Below are positions 27,618-36,372 of a DNA stretch of 64,000 nt, piece by piece (the first letter of the stretch is position 1; each line of letters opens with the position of its first letter). The position numbers and the translations under genes are program-made. This DNA is from Sporosarcina sp. Marseille-Q4063 (lineage in GTDB: Bacteria > Bacillota > Bacilli > Bacillales_A > Planococcaceae). The notes beneath the pieces are model-generated. The model was not told the origin of the DNA. It ran no database searches and worked only from the letters and a program-made list of their open reading frames with translations. Location of the stretch: contig NZ_CP070502.1 of NCBI RefSeq assembly GCF_018309085.1, positions 1,364,001 to 1,428,000 of the forward strand, in the 5' to 3' direction.

Positions 27618-29192
27618 TCACCAATTTGTTCTTGGTAACTGGACACCATCCTCGTTATTATAGCGTTCCGTAGCTTCCTCAATAGCTTTAGTACCGCCTT
27701 TATTTAACCATTCTTCAATCACTTTATCATGATGGTCAATTGGTTCTTGACCTAAGATGATTTTTGCAGCTCCAGTCATCCAAATATCCGAGGGGGTATC
27801 ACTTCCTGGGCTTATTTCTGGATTACTACTATATACTTCTAAAGGTGGTGTAAACTGAATACTATCACGGCCTTCATTTAGTAATACTTCATCAAAGACG
27901 CGAAGCAACTCCTGGCCATCCTCTGTTAATTCCAAAATTCCCTTCGTATACGTAGAATCCTTAACCATCCATAACCATCTGTTTAAATAATGCTGTGCAT
28001 TTAGTAGATTTGTATCTTCTGGTACTTCGTAATTCACTGTTCCATCGTCGTTCAGCGTATATGTGTCATCCTCAATGCCGTACGTAAAGAATCTTTCGGC
28101 TTCTTCTGTTAATTGCCAGTCAAAGAATTTAATGATAACTGCAGGATCCACCTTTGTTTCAGCATTAATGACGAATGAACGTGTTGCACTTCCATACCAA
28201 TAATGTCCGCCTTGCCCATCTGGACCTGTCGGGGAAGGGATAATTTCAATCTCTGCCTCTGGTACATTATTTCTAATTTCCTGTTCCCATGAATTAACCT
28301 CTTCGGCGTTCATGGACCAAATTCCAACCTTACCAGCTATAATGTTGCTTCGATATTCAGGCTGTTGGGTTGTTAGAAACTCCTGTGATAGAAGTCCCTC
28401 TTTGTACAATGTATTATAAAACGCAAGGGCATCCTTTATCTTATCTCCTGCCATGAACTTAGGGACAACCTGGCCTTCATACAGTTCATATTGATATGGA
28501 AATGCATCAAAGGCGCCGAAGAATGTATCGGAATACTTAAACTTTTCACGCCCTTGGTAAGGATGTTCAACCCCTAGCCCCTTAAATGCTCGGAGCACTT
28601 CTAAATATTCATCTGTTGTTTGCGGCACATCCAATCCAGTTTGTTCAAGTAAATCCAAACGAATTGCTGTACCTCGACGACCAGGATTCGATAGAAAATC
28701 TGGAATACCATAAATTTTTCCGTCATACGTTACAGAGTCCCATGCTTCTTGCGGTATTTTTTCAAGTAGATTTGGACCATGTTCTGCTATTAAATCATCA
28801 AGTGGTAAGAAAGCTTCAGCCTCCACACCGCCAGCAAGTTCTGGTCCAAGTACACCACCACCAGCTTGAAGTACATCTGGAACATCATTTGACGCGAGCA
28901 TTAAGGTCATTCTCTCTACATACTCATTATGTGGGACGAGACGAATTTGAATATCGGTGTTTGATAACCTTTCCATCTCTTTTACAAATTTATCATCATT
29001 TATCTCTGGATGACTCTCCACATATGGTGTACCTAATGTCCTCATAGCAATTGAAAAAGAATTATCTGTAGTAGATTCATTCTCATTCTCGTTACCGCGC
29101 TCGCTCTCACCCTCTGCTTCCTTGGTGCAACCTGCAATTAAAGCTGTTAGCATTACTAGAAAAAGAATAATTAGCCATTTTCTACTCTTCAT
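27618..29192 (-). CDS. Oligosaccharide ABC transporter, lipoprotein substrate-binding protein (LplA/AlgQ-like)
   Basis: A 524-residue lipoprotein: signal peptide with lipobox LIAGC (Cys22), then an acidic Asn/Glu linker, then a family 1 extracellular solute-binding fold (NDVPDVLQAGGG, DGKIYGIPDF). Length and the paired permeases are those of the LplABC/YtcQP-YteP group, which imports oligosaccharides such as rhamnogalacturonan or alginate fragments. No ATPase gene is present; this group usually relies on a shared MsmX-type ATPase encoded elsewhere. A cre-like site lies 29 bp upstream of the start, and AAGGGAGG precedes the ATG. Confidence 0.9.
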   Translation of the reverse strand: MKSRKWLIILFLVMLTALIAGCTKEAEGESERGNENENESTTDNSFSIAMRTLGTPYVESHPEINDDKFVKEMERLSNTDIQIRLVPHNEYVERMTLMLASNDVPDVLQAGGGVLGPELAGGVEAEAFLPLDDLIAEHGPNLLEKIPQEAWDSVTYDGKIYGIPDFLSNPGRRGTAIRLDLLEQTGLDVPQTTDEYLEVLRAFKGLGVEHPYQGREKFKYSDTFFGAFDAFPYQYELYEGQVVPKFMAGDKIKDALAFYNTLYKEGLLSQEFLTTQQPEYRSNIIAGKVGIWSMNAEEVNSWEQEIRNNVPEAEIEIIPSPTGPDGQGGHYWYGSATRSFVINAETKVDPAVIIKFFDWQLTEEAERFFTYGIEDDTYTLNDDGTVNYEVPEDTNLLNAQHYLNRWLWMVKDSTYTKGILELTEDGQELLRVFDEVLLNEGRDSIQFTPPLEVYSSNPEISPGSDTPSDIWMTGAAKIILGQEPIDHHDKVIEEWLNKGGTKAIEEATERYNNEDGVQLPRTNW

Positions 29193-29220
29193 AATTGATC
29201 CTCCCTTAAACTTTTTATAT

Positions 29221-29234
29221 CGAAAGCGCTTACA
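29221..29234. promoter_or_regulatory. cre-like site upstream of the binding-protein gene
   Basis: CGAAAGCGCTTACA agrees with the cre consensus at 13 of 14 positions (first base differs). It sits in the 145-bp gap between the LplC-like permease and binding-protein genes, suggesting an additional CcpA-controlled promoter or roadblock there. Confidence 0.6.
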
Positions 29235-29337
29235 ATAATTAGATTAGCACAATAAAAAACGAAGTGAACTAGTCTGTTTTTAGGTGTCCTTGTACTTTTT
29301 TTAGAATTATGAAAAACTTAAAGTTATATTTCAATAC

Positions 29338-30219
29338 TTAATCCTTTAAACTACCAAGCATGAACCCTTTTACAAAATGCCGCTGTAGAAATGGGTAGAT
29401 TAACAGAATCGGTATAGTAGCAACAATAATTGTCGCCATTTTTATTCCCTCAGGTGAAGAGGACATAATCGTTGTATAGAAGTTAGATGTAGGATCAGAT
29501 ATAAAGGACTCATCTACAATCATTTCTCTTAATTTAATTTGTAATGGGTACAACTTTCTGTTTTCGATATACATTAATGCATTAAAGTAGGTGTTCCAAT
29601 GAAAAACAGCATAGAAAATTCCAAGTGTTGCGAGTGCTGGCTTGGATAGTGGTAGAACTACCTGGAATAAAATTCGTAGCTCACCCATACCATCAATTCG
29701 ACTAGCCTCTATTAGCTCTTCTGGGATTTGCACAAAGAAGGATCGCATCACGAATAAATTGAATGCACTGATTGCTGTCGGAAAAATTAATGCCCAAACT
29801 GTATCTAGCAAACCTAGTGACTGTACAACTAAGAATGTAGGGATTAATGGCGCAGAAAAAATCATTGTAAACAGAACCATTAATAATATGAATTTCCGCC
29901 CTTTAAGTTCTCTTCTTGATAATGGATATGCTAGAGACGCGGTAGCGATTAAATTAATAATTGTACCGACAACCGTAATAAATATCGTAACCCCAAAGGA
30001 GCGCCAAATACTAGCATCTTGGAATACAAAACTATAGTTGTCCAAGGTAAACTCAACTGGGAGAAAACTAACTCGCCCCTGATCAATTGCAGTAGCACTA
30101 CTGAATGACTGTGCAAAAACATGAATAAAAGGTAGAAGCATAACGATTGAAATAATAATTAGAATGGTCATATTTGAAAATAGAAAGACCTTCCGTGCTT
30201 TACTTGTTTTGATAGCCAT
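29338..30219 (-). CDS. Carbohydrate ABC transporter permease (LplC/MalG type)
   Basis: A 293-residue inner-membrane permease with six transmembrane segments. The EAA loop that contacts the ATPase is EELIEASRIDGMGELRILF. The ending FVKGFMLGSLKD is typical of the CUT1 second permease. It lies 18 bp downstream of the first permease gene and upstream of the binding-protein gene. Confidence 0.92.
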   Translation of the reverse strand: MAIKTSKARKVFLFSNMTILIIISIVMLLPFIHVFAQSFSSATAIDQGRVSFLPVEFTLDNYSFVFQDASIWRSFGVTIFITVVGTIINLIATASLAYPLSRRELKGRKFILLMVLFTMIFSAPLIPTFLVVQSLGLLDTVWALIFPTAISAFNLFVMRSFFVQIPEELIEASRIDGMGELRILFQVVLPLSKPALATLGIFYAVFHWNTYFNALMYIENRKLYPLQIKLREMIVDESFISDPTSNFYTTIMSSSPEGIKMATIIVATIPILLIYPFLQRHFVKGFMLGSLKD

Positions 30220-30237
30220 CGTATCATTCCTTCCTTT

Positions 30238-31143
30238 CTAATATAGGCTACTACCGGTCGTTCTCCGACTTACATAGTTTGCTCCAACGATTAATATTAA
30301 CCCTACAACAGATTTGAAAATACCAATTGCGGTAGTATAGCTATATTGATTATTTAATAAACCGGCCTTGTAAATATATGTATCAAAAATCTCTCCATTT
30401 ACCCTATTAAATGGATTTAGAAAAACATCTACTCTTTCAAATCCGAAATCTAGGAAGTTTCCAATTTGTAGTAAAAGTAGCATCATAATTGTCGGAAGGA
30501 GTGTCGGTAAGGTAATCCTCCATGTTTGCTGCCAACGATTTGCTCCATCAATTTCAGCAGCTTCATATAATTGTGGATTTATCCCAGCGAGGGCAGCAAG
30601 ATAAATAATCGTTCCCCAACCAGTATCTCGCCACATACCTGAACCGACTATTATGGATCGAATGTAGCTTTCATCAGCTAAGAAATATACAGAGTCTAGT
30701 CCAATTGCATTTAATAATGTATTAATTAATCCAGTAGAAGGGGATAATAAACCAATAAAAACCCCACTAATAATAACCCATGAAAGAAAATGTGGCATGT
30801 AAACAACGGTTTGTATGATTCGTTGAGCAAGTATCTTTCGTACCTCATTTAACATAAGCGCTAAAAGAATTGGTGCTGTAAAGCCAAAAATCAAATCGTA
30901 AAAATTGATTAGCATCGTATTCTTTAGGATGCGCAAGAAGTCGGAGTACTGAAACATCTTTTCAAATTGAGCCCACCCAACCCATGGGCTACCCCAAAAC
31001 CCCTTAAAAATGTTGTATTCTTGAAATGCAATAACTGATCCAATAATTGGGATATATTTAAAAACAATAAAGAATAATATCCCTGGAAGCGCAATCAAGT
31101 AAAGTGCTTTATGCTTCAACATTGCTTCTCGTGTTTTTCTCAC
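30238..31143 (-). CDS. Carbohydrate ABC transporter permease (LplB type), GTG start
   Basis: A 301-residue permease of the LplB family, with PGILFFIVFKYIPIIGSVIA at the N-terminus and the EAA loop QLYEAAEIDGANRWQQTWRI. The start is GTG: GGGAGG lies 8 bases upstream, and the nearby ATG is followed at once by TGA. It is the first gene of the leftward branch of the uronate locus and is divergent from the response-regulator gene. Confidence 0.92.
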   Translation of the reverse strand: MRKTREAMLKHKALYLIALPGILFFIVFKYIPIIGSVIAFQEYNIFKGFWGSPWVGWAQFEKMFQYSDFLRILKNTMLINFYDLIFGFTAPILLALMLNEVRKILAQRIIQTVVYMPHFLSWVIISGVFIGLLSPSTGLINTLLNAIGLDSVYFLADESYIRSIIVGSGMWRDTGWGTIIYLAALAGINPQLYEAAEIDGANRWQQTWRITLPTLLPTIMMLLLLQIGNFLDFGFERVDVFLNPFNRVNGEIFDTYIYKAGLLNNQYSYTTAIGIFKSVVGLILIVGANYVSRRTTGSSLY

Positions 31144-31187
31144 ATCGATTCCTCCCTTTCTTATAGCTTTAATCTTAGTTTAGGGAA

Positions 31188-31201
31188 TGAAAGGGCTTTC
31201 A
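31188..31201. promoter_or_regulatory. Imperfect cre-like palindrome upstream of the permease operon
   Basis: TGAAAGGGCTTTCA differs from the ideal cre palindrome only at one base of the central CG. That CG is normally well conserved, so the assignment is weak. Confidence 0.35.
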
Positions 31202-31294
31202 TCTATGGGATAGATTTTGGAGGACATGTGTTTTTTTTAGCCAGATGATATAAAAATCCAAACGTAAGATTGTATTTAGAATATTTTTAGGATT

Positions 31295-31341
31295 TAGACA
31301 AACTGAATAAATTGTTATATAATTAAATAACAACGTTTTCA
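31295..31341 (+). promoter_or_regulatory. Response-regulator promoter with overlapping cre
   Basis: -35 TAGACA (31295-31300), 17-bp spacer, -10 TATAAT (31318-31323). A cre-like box at 31328-31341 (TGAAAACGTTGTTA on the minus strand, 13 of 14) covers the expected start point, so CcpA would block this promoter. Confidence 0.65.
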
Positions 31342-31364
31342 TTGTTTAAAGAAGGGGTGTAGGA

Positions 31365-32405
31365 ATGAAGCTTTTAATTATTGAAGATGAGCCGATGACA
31401 CGTCTAAAAATTAAAAAAATGCTGGAAACCATTCAAATCGAAAGCTTTAAACCACAGTCGATTATAGAGGTAGAGTATGCCGAGGATGCCATTCCCTACC
31501 TCAAAAAAACACAATTTGATATTATTTTTACGGATATAGAATGCGGAGAATTAAGTGGACTTTCCTTAATAGAGGGATGGCGTGGACAGCAAGCCCATGC
31601 ACAATGGATAATCATATCAGGCTATGATCGTTTTGAATTTGCCCAAGAAGCAATATCCTATGGTGTTAAAGAGTATTTATTGAAACCGATTACAAGACAA
31701 ACGCTTAGGGACACAATTGCGAGTTGTATCGCAGGCTTAAAGGAAAATGAATCCGATTATATTGGTGCAAATGAAATCGAAAAGATTCTACAACTGCTTG
31801 AGAAGTCTATATGGACTTTGGACGAGCAAGAAGTGATCTATCTATTTGGCCAATGGCAAGCTAGCTTTGAAGCAAAGTCTATTTCTGTTAAATACTACTG
31901 TAATATTCTTTCTCATATTATGGAAGTTTTATTCCAAAGGATTAAAAATAAGGGAAGTCAATTATTACAAGCATTTCAGTGGGAAATAAATTGTACGAGT
32001 AAGAATGTAGCAAATCAAATTTTTCTAGCCAAATGTAGAGAGATAATCAAAATGCTAGAGCAAAAGCGACGAGGAAATGAAATCGATCCGATTCAAACCG
32101 CAAAAGATTTTATTGCTGAAAATATTGAAACTGACATTGGTTTGAAGGAGGTAGCAGCTAAGCTAGGGCTAAATGCTTCTTATTTTAGTCAGTTATTTAG
32201 GAAAGAAACCGGGGAAACATTTGTGAAATATCGAATTCGACTACGAATGGAAAAGGCAAAAGAATTATTATTGCGAAGAGATATAAGAGTTATTGATATT
32301 CCTTACTTTATTGGGCTAAATGACCACCCGCACTTTACAAAAACATTTAAAAAGTATACAGGAGAAACCCCATCAGAGTTTCGTAAAAAAATGGGAGTGA
32401 ATTAG
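31365..32405 (+). CDS. AraC-type response regulator (YesN family)
   Basis: A 346-residue regulator with an N-terminal receiver: acidic residues in IIEDEP, phospho-acceptor D57 in FTDIECG, and Lys in KEYLLKPI. The C-terminal AraC double helix-turn-helix covers about 245-343 (IGLKEVAAKLGLNASYFSQL, GETPSEFRKK). It pairs with the sensor kinase 4 bp downstream and probably activates the divergent transporter/lyase operon in response to oligosaccharide. Confidence 0.92.
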   Translation: MKLLIIEDEPMTRLKIKKMLETIQIESFKPQSIIEVEYAEDAIPYLKKTQFDIIFTDIECGELSGLSLIEGWRGQQAHAQWIIISGYDRFEFAQEAISYGVKEYLLKPITRQTLRDTIASCIAGLKENESDYIGANEIEKILQLLEKSIWTLDEQEVIYLFGQWQASFEAKSISVKYYCNILSHIMEVLFQRIKNKGSQLLQAFQWEINCTSKNVANQIFLAKCREIIKMLEQKRRGNEIDPIQTAKDFIAENIETDIGLKEVAAKLGLNASYFSQLFRKETGETFVKYRIRLRMEKAKELLLRRDIRVIDIPYFIGLNDHPHFTKTFKKYTGETPSEFRKKMGVN

Positions 32406-32409
32406 TTTA

Positions 32410-34203
32410 ATGTATCGATTGAATATTCAACAAAGACTCTTACTCTATTTTTTTATCGTTATTCTTGTAGCAATTACATTGATTACTTGGTTCATTTATA
32501 ACCATACTGCAAATGAAATTAGAGAACAATCCAAAGAAAATTTAGAGTACATCGTGGAAAATGCAAGTTATCAGACAGATATGTTCGTTCAACATATGGA
32601 GCTTGCTACACTACCTTTACTCATGAACAAAGAGGTTAAAGGATTTCTTGATTTATCAGAAGATAATCGATTTGGTAAGTACTATTATTCAAAGGAAATA
32701 AAAAAAGAAATGCATCAAATAATGCTGGAAAATCAACATGTTAATCTTATCTATTTATTAGCAGAAACGGGACAATACGTTTTATCAAGTGACTATTACA
32801 TAAGCGGAGAAGACCCGCTTGCCTCAAAAAATCTTTATAATAAGGAAATTATAAACACACCAGAAAAAGGGAAAATAAGCGTACTTTCTACTGAAAGCAC
32901 TTATAATAATAAAAATGTTATAAGTATAGCGCGTAGAGTTAGAGGAAATCTGTCATTTGTACCAAAAGGGATCTTGGGAATTGAGATCGATGCCACCTCA
33001 CTAGAGAAGCTATGGAATATCGCGCAACTTAAAAATGGCACCTCATTATGGATTTTCGATAAGGACGGAAGGATTGTATATCATCCAGATGAGAATTGGT
33101 TAGGCAAATATATAGGAGAAGACTTTCATTCAAAATTTAAGGATGAAACAGCGAAATCATTTATGGATGAATGGGAAGGAGAAGAGATGGGATTTTATTT
33201 TAACCATTCCCCTGAAACAGAATGGACCTTAGTAGCGATGCAACCGACAGATGTTATTTTTGAGCCTATCTCAGGCATTCGAAATACAGCAATTATTTCC
33301 ATTATGACTTCATTGTTCGTTGCACTCCTTATCTCCATTGCATTTGCAAAAGATATTGTTTCTCCATTACGTAAGGTCCAGCAGGGAATGAAAAAACTAG
33401 AGGTAGGAGAATGGGAAAAGATTAAGCCTTTGAAAGGGACGGATGAGATAAGCAGTGTTGTCTCGAGCTATAACAAAATGGTGAACGAGCTATCAAATCT
33501 CGTTGAGAATTTATATGAATCCGAGCTTAAAAATAAAGCTGTTCTACTAGAGAAAAAGAATGTTGAGCTTCAAGCATTGCAAGCACAAATTAACCCACAT
33601 TTTTTACATAACACCTTGGAAACAATAAGTTCTTATGCAGTAATAAACGATTCGGAAGAAATATCAGATATGGCTTCAGCATTGTCGAAAATGTTTCGTT
33701 ATTCCTTGCGTAATTTAGAAGTTGTGACAGTAAATAGCGAAATTGATCATGTGAAAAATTTCATGATTGTCATGGAGCATCGCTTTCAAAAAAAATTACA
33801 TATCATCTACGATATTGCTCCTGAAGCGCGCGATGCAGAAGTGGTAAAGCTATCCTTACAGCCAATTGTTGAGAATGCAATCCAACACGGTTTACGAAAG
33901 CTTCGTTATAAAGGTAACATTACGATTCGGGCTATAAAGAGAAGCGGTTTTCTAGTTATTCAGGTTATTGATAATGGTAGCGGCATTTCTACTGAGCGAT
34001 TGTATGAAATTCAAGCTATGCTAGATAAAAATGAAGTTCGTGGAAATATGGGAATAGGTCTTAGTAATGTGAGTAGAAGAATTCAGCTTATTTTTGGAAA
34101 AGAATATGGATTAAAGGTAACTTCTGAACAAGGGGTTGGAACTATAGTGGAGATGGAAATTCCAATAATAGAATATGATTCTGTAAGGGAGATAAGTATT
34201 TAA
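32410..34203 (+). CDS. Sensor histidine kinase (YesM/LytS-like family)
   Basis: A 597-residue membrane kinase: TM1 near 12-30, an extracellular dCACHE-like sensor region to about 295, TM2 near 296-315, HAMP, then the His_kinase domain with the phospho-acceptor H397 in ALQAQINPHFLHNTLE. The C-terminal HATPase carries VENAIQHG and GIGLSNV. Members of this family sense extracellular sugars or cell-surface signals and work with YesN-type regulators. It is co-transcribed with the regulator. Confidence 0.92.
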   Translation: MYRLNIQQRLLLYFFIVILVAITLITWFIYNHTANEIREQSKENLEYIVENASYQTDMFVQHMELATLPLLMNKEVKGFLDLSEDNRFGKYYYSKEIKKEMHQIMLENQHVNLIYLLAETGQYVLSSDYYISGEDPLASKNLYNKEIINTPEKGKISVLSTESTYNNKNVISIARRVRGNLSFVPKGILGIEIDATSLEKLWNIAQLKNGTSLWIFDKDGRIVYHPDENWLGKYIGEDFHSKFKDETAKSFMDEWEGEEMGFYFNHSPETEWTLVAMQPTDVIFEPISGIRNTAIISIMTSLFVALLISIAFAKDIVSPLRKVQQGMKKLEVGEWEKIKPLKGTDEISSVVSSYNKMVNELSNLVENLYESELKNKAVLLEKKNVELQALQAQINPHFLHNTLETISSYAVINDSEEISDMASALSKMFRYSLRNLEVVTVNSEIDHVKNFMIVMEHRFQKKLHIIYDIAPEARDAEVVKLSLQPIVENAIQHGLRKLRYKGNITIRAIKRSGFLVIQVIDNGSGISTERLYEIQAMLDKNEVRGNMGIGLSNVSRRIQLIFGKEYGLKVTSEQGVGTIVEMEIPIIEYDSVREISI

Positions 34204-34374
34204 GAATATCGTTTAACCAAGCCTTAGTTCGAATCAAAAGTCTTGTTTGGTTGTTATACTTTCTAACCTACTAAAAAAAAACGATAACAATACAAAAATA
34301 AACGAAGCATTTTTGATACATCCTTTGCTAAGATTGAATTGAACATCATCTTCAATCCTGAAGGGAGAACGAAT

Positions 34375-34686
34375 ATGATTGGTAAATGGGAGAACGCAGA
34401 ACCAGGGGTAGTAAGAAAGATATTTCCACCTGGAAAAAGTGTAATGATGATGGAAGTTCACTTTGAGAAAGGGGCTGAAGGGTACGAGCATAGTCATTCA
34501 AATGAACAATTAACTTACTGTCTACAAGGTAAATTTCACTTTACGATTGACGGAGAAGACCACATTTTATCTGTTGGTGAGACTTTAGTTATCCCAAGTA
34601 ACAAGAAACATGGCGTAATAGCTTTAGAAAAAGGGGTCCTAATTGATACATTCACACCAATTCGCAAGGATCTACTCGGATTATAA
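34375..34686 (+). CDS. kdgF: KdgF-type cupin, unsaturated uronate linearisation
   Basis: A 103-residue single-domain cupin. The start MIGKWENAEP is chosen because GAAGGGAG sits 7 bases before it; an upstream ATG (34339) has no site. Metal ligands fit H39, H41, Q45 and H79 (YEHSHSNEQ, KKHG). The ending DTFTPIRKDLLGL is very like known KdgF proteins. KdgF opens the 4,5-unsaturated uronate ring made by lyases to the linear keto sugar (DEH or DKI), which fits the exolyase and SDR encoded around it. Confidence 0.82.
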   Translation: MIGKWENAEPGVVRKIFPPGKSVMMMEVHFEKGAEGYEHSHSNEQLTYCLQGKFHFTIDGEDHILSVGETLVIPSNKKHGVIALEKGVLIDTFTPIRKDLLGL

Positions 34687-34716
34687 TTTAATTTATTTTT
34701 GTAGGGAGCGAATTAA

Positions 34717-35340
34717 TTGGAGCAGATAATGGGAAGATTTACAGTCATTAGTGAATGGATCTACCTACTTTTCGTTATACAAATGTTCTGGCTCATTGGT
34801 GCTGTAATCGGCTTGGGTCTATTTGGTATCATCCCTTCAACCTTAGCTATGTTCGCTGTATTTAGAAAGCGCTTGCAAGATGGAGATGTTGACATCATCA
34901 AGACTTTTTGGAATACCTATAGAACCATGTTTTTTAAAAGCCAATTAACAGGCTTGTTTTGGATATTACTTGGGCTATTCCTGTACTATGACATTCGTAT
35001 TTTGTTTAATTATCAAAATACGTTTGGCTTTATTATTGGGGCAATTTTGATAAGTGTTCTATTAATCTATTTATTAGCCACGATGATTCTTATGCCGATG
35101 AATGTTCATTATGAGATGACTAGTTCGAATCGAGTACGCTTATCAGTAATGATCGCCATTACGATGCCACACATTTCAATCGGGCTAACATTAAGTACGA
35201 TTTTAGTTTATTTCATTGCTACATATATCCCGATTTTATTTTTACTATGCGGGATAAGCTTAGCTGCATTTCTATATATGAAGTGTTCCCAAAACGCATT
35301 TACAAAGGTGGAAGCAACTGGATATATAAGAAACTTTTAA
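34717..35340 (+). CDS. YesL-like DUF624 membrane protein, TTG or ATG start
   Basis: A 207-residue protein with five or so transmembrane segments and the DUF624 signature GLFGIIPSTLAMFAVFRK. YesL-like genes commonly accompany LplABC transporters and YesMN regulators in plant and uronate polysaccharide loci; the function is unknown. Two starts are possible: TTG at 34717 with GGGAG 8 bases upstream, or ATG at 34729 with GGAG 6 bases upstream. Confidence 0.85.
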   Translation: MEQIMGRFTVISEWIYLLFVIQMFWLIGAVIGLGLFGIIPSTLAMFAVFRKRLQDGDVDIIKTFWNTYRTMFFKSQLTGLFWILLGLFLYYDIRILFNYQNTFGFIIGAILISVLLIYLLATMILMPMNVHYEMTSSNRVRLSVMIAITMPHISIGLTLSTILVYFIATYIPILFLLCGISLAAFLYMKCSQNAFTKVEATGYIRNF

Positions 35341-35361
35341 TATAATGGGAGGATGGATAGA

Positions 35362-36123
35362 ATGTTAAATTTAAATGGAAAAAAAGCACTTGTCACTGGC
35401 GGAGGAACTGGAATTGGTAGAGGGATTGCATTAGCGTTAGCAGAAGCTGGTGCCGATGTAATCGTTCATTATGGTCAAAACAGAACTGGAGCAGACGAGG
35501 TTGTTGGGCAAATAAAGGATTTGGGAAGAAATGCGATTGCCATCCAAGCAGACGTACTTGATGAAGAACAAATAAAAGGATTAATGGCCGAGGCAGCAAG
35601 CTTTTTTGAAAATAAAATAGATGTTTTAGTAAATAACGCTGGGCATTTAGTACAGCGGGCTACGATAGAGGAAATGAGTACGGAGCTTTGGCATAAAGTA
35701 ATGGACGTCAATGTGACTAGTACTTTCTTAGTTACAAAGTATGCACTTCCATTAATGAAAGAAGCGGGTGGAAGGATCGTTAACATGTCATCCTTAGCCG
35801 CTCATAATGGTGGTGGACCTGGTGCGTCAGCATATGCAGCTTCAAAAGGAGCCGTAATGACTCTTTCTAAGGCTTTAGCAAAAGAATTAGCTGGATACGG
35901 AATCAATGTAAACGCTGTATCACCGGGCTTTATTGATAATACACCTTTCCATCTAACATTCAATACTCAAGAAGGCAGAGATAACGCAGTGAAATCAATT
36001 CCAATCGGTCGTGGAGGAGAATCTGCAGATGTGGCTGGTGCAGTGCTATACCTAGTTTCAGATTTAGGTAGCTTTATTACAGGCGAAACGATTGAAATTA
36101 ATGGCGGTATGTTTATGAGGTAA
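35362..36123 (+). CDS. SDR oxidoreductase, candidate DEH/uronate reductase
   Basis: A 253-residue classical SDR. GGGAGG lies 9 bases before the chosen ATG and abuts the alternative ATG at 35353, so the shorter start is preferred. The cofactor motif TGGGTGIG is at 12-19, NNAG is near 88, and the catalytic Ser and YAASK follow. In uronate pathways an SDR such as KduD or the alginate A1-R enzyme reduces the linearised sugar (DEH to KDG). Being next to kdgF makes that the best guess, but the substrate cannot be proved. KDG kinase and aldolase are not in the window. Confidence 0.82.
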   Translation: MLNLNGKKALVTGGGTGIGRGIALALAEAGADVIVHYGQNRTGADEVVGQIKDLGRNAIAIQADVLDEEQIKGLMAEAASFFENKIDVLVNNAGHLVQRATIEEMSTELWHKVMDVNVTSTFLVTKYALPLMKEAGGRIVNMSSLAAHNGGGPGASAYAASKGAVMTLSKALAKELAGYGINVNAVSPGFIDNTPFHLTFNTQEGRDNAVKSIPIGRGGESADVAGAVLYLVSDLGSFITGETIEINGGMFMR

Positions 36124-36372
36124 TAGAGTTAGAGTTAAACTTCCATCAGCGGGGGTAATTCCCCCGACTGACGGTTAGTTGGGGCCAATAGGATTTGGCT
36201 TACAAAGTCGTTGCCACAGGACGTGACGACTTTAAATTTTGTTTTTAACGGATATTTGAATTGCAATTAATCCCCCACCTACAATTTCTTCGTTTCGTAT
36301 CCTTCGAAGTCATCTCGTTTAGAATCAAAACCAGTTAATGCGGAATAAATATTGTAAATGAAAGGACAAATT
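36124..36372. other. Gap with two hairpins before the MFS gene
   Basis: Contains a G5/C5 hairpin (36151-36165) and an AAAGTCGT/ACGACTTT hairpin (36204-36233) followed by a T-rich tract. The second is probably the terminator of the kdgF-SDR branch. Confidence 0.55.
36204..36233 (+). terminator. Probable terminator after the SDR gene
   Basis: Eight-base-pair stem with a 14-base loop region, followed by AAATTTTGTTTTT. Confidence 0.65.

Noticed and set aside
34234..34497. Minus-strand frame opposite kdgF
   Set aside because: Antisense shadow of the KdgF-type cupin gene, which has a clear start and motifs.
34868..34881. cre-like AGAAAGCGCTTGCA inside the YesL-like gene
   Set aside because: Two mismatches to consensus and an in-gene position; not strong enough to call.
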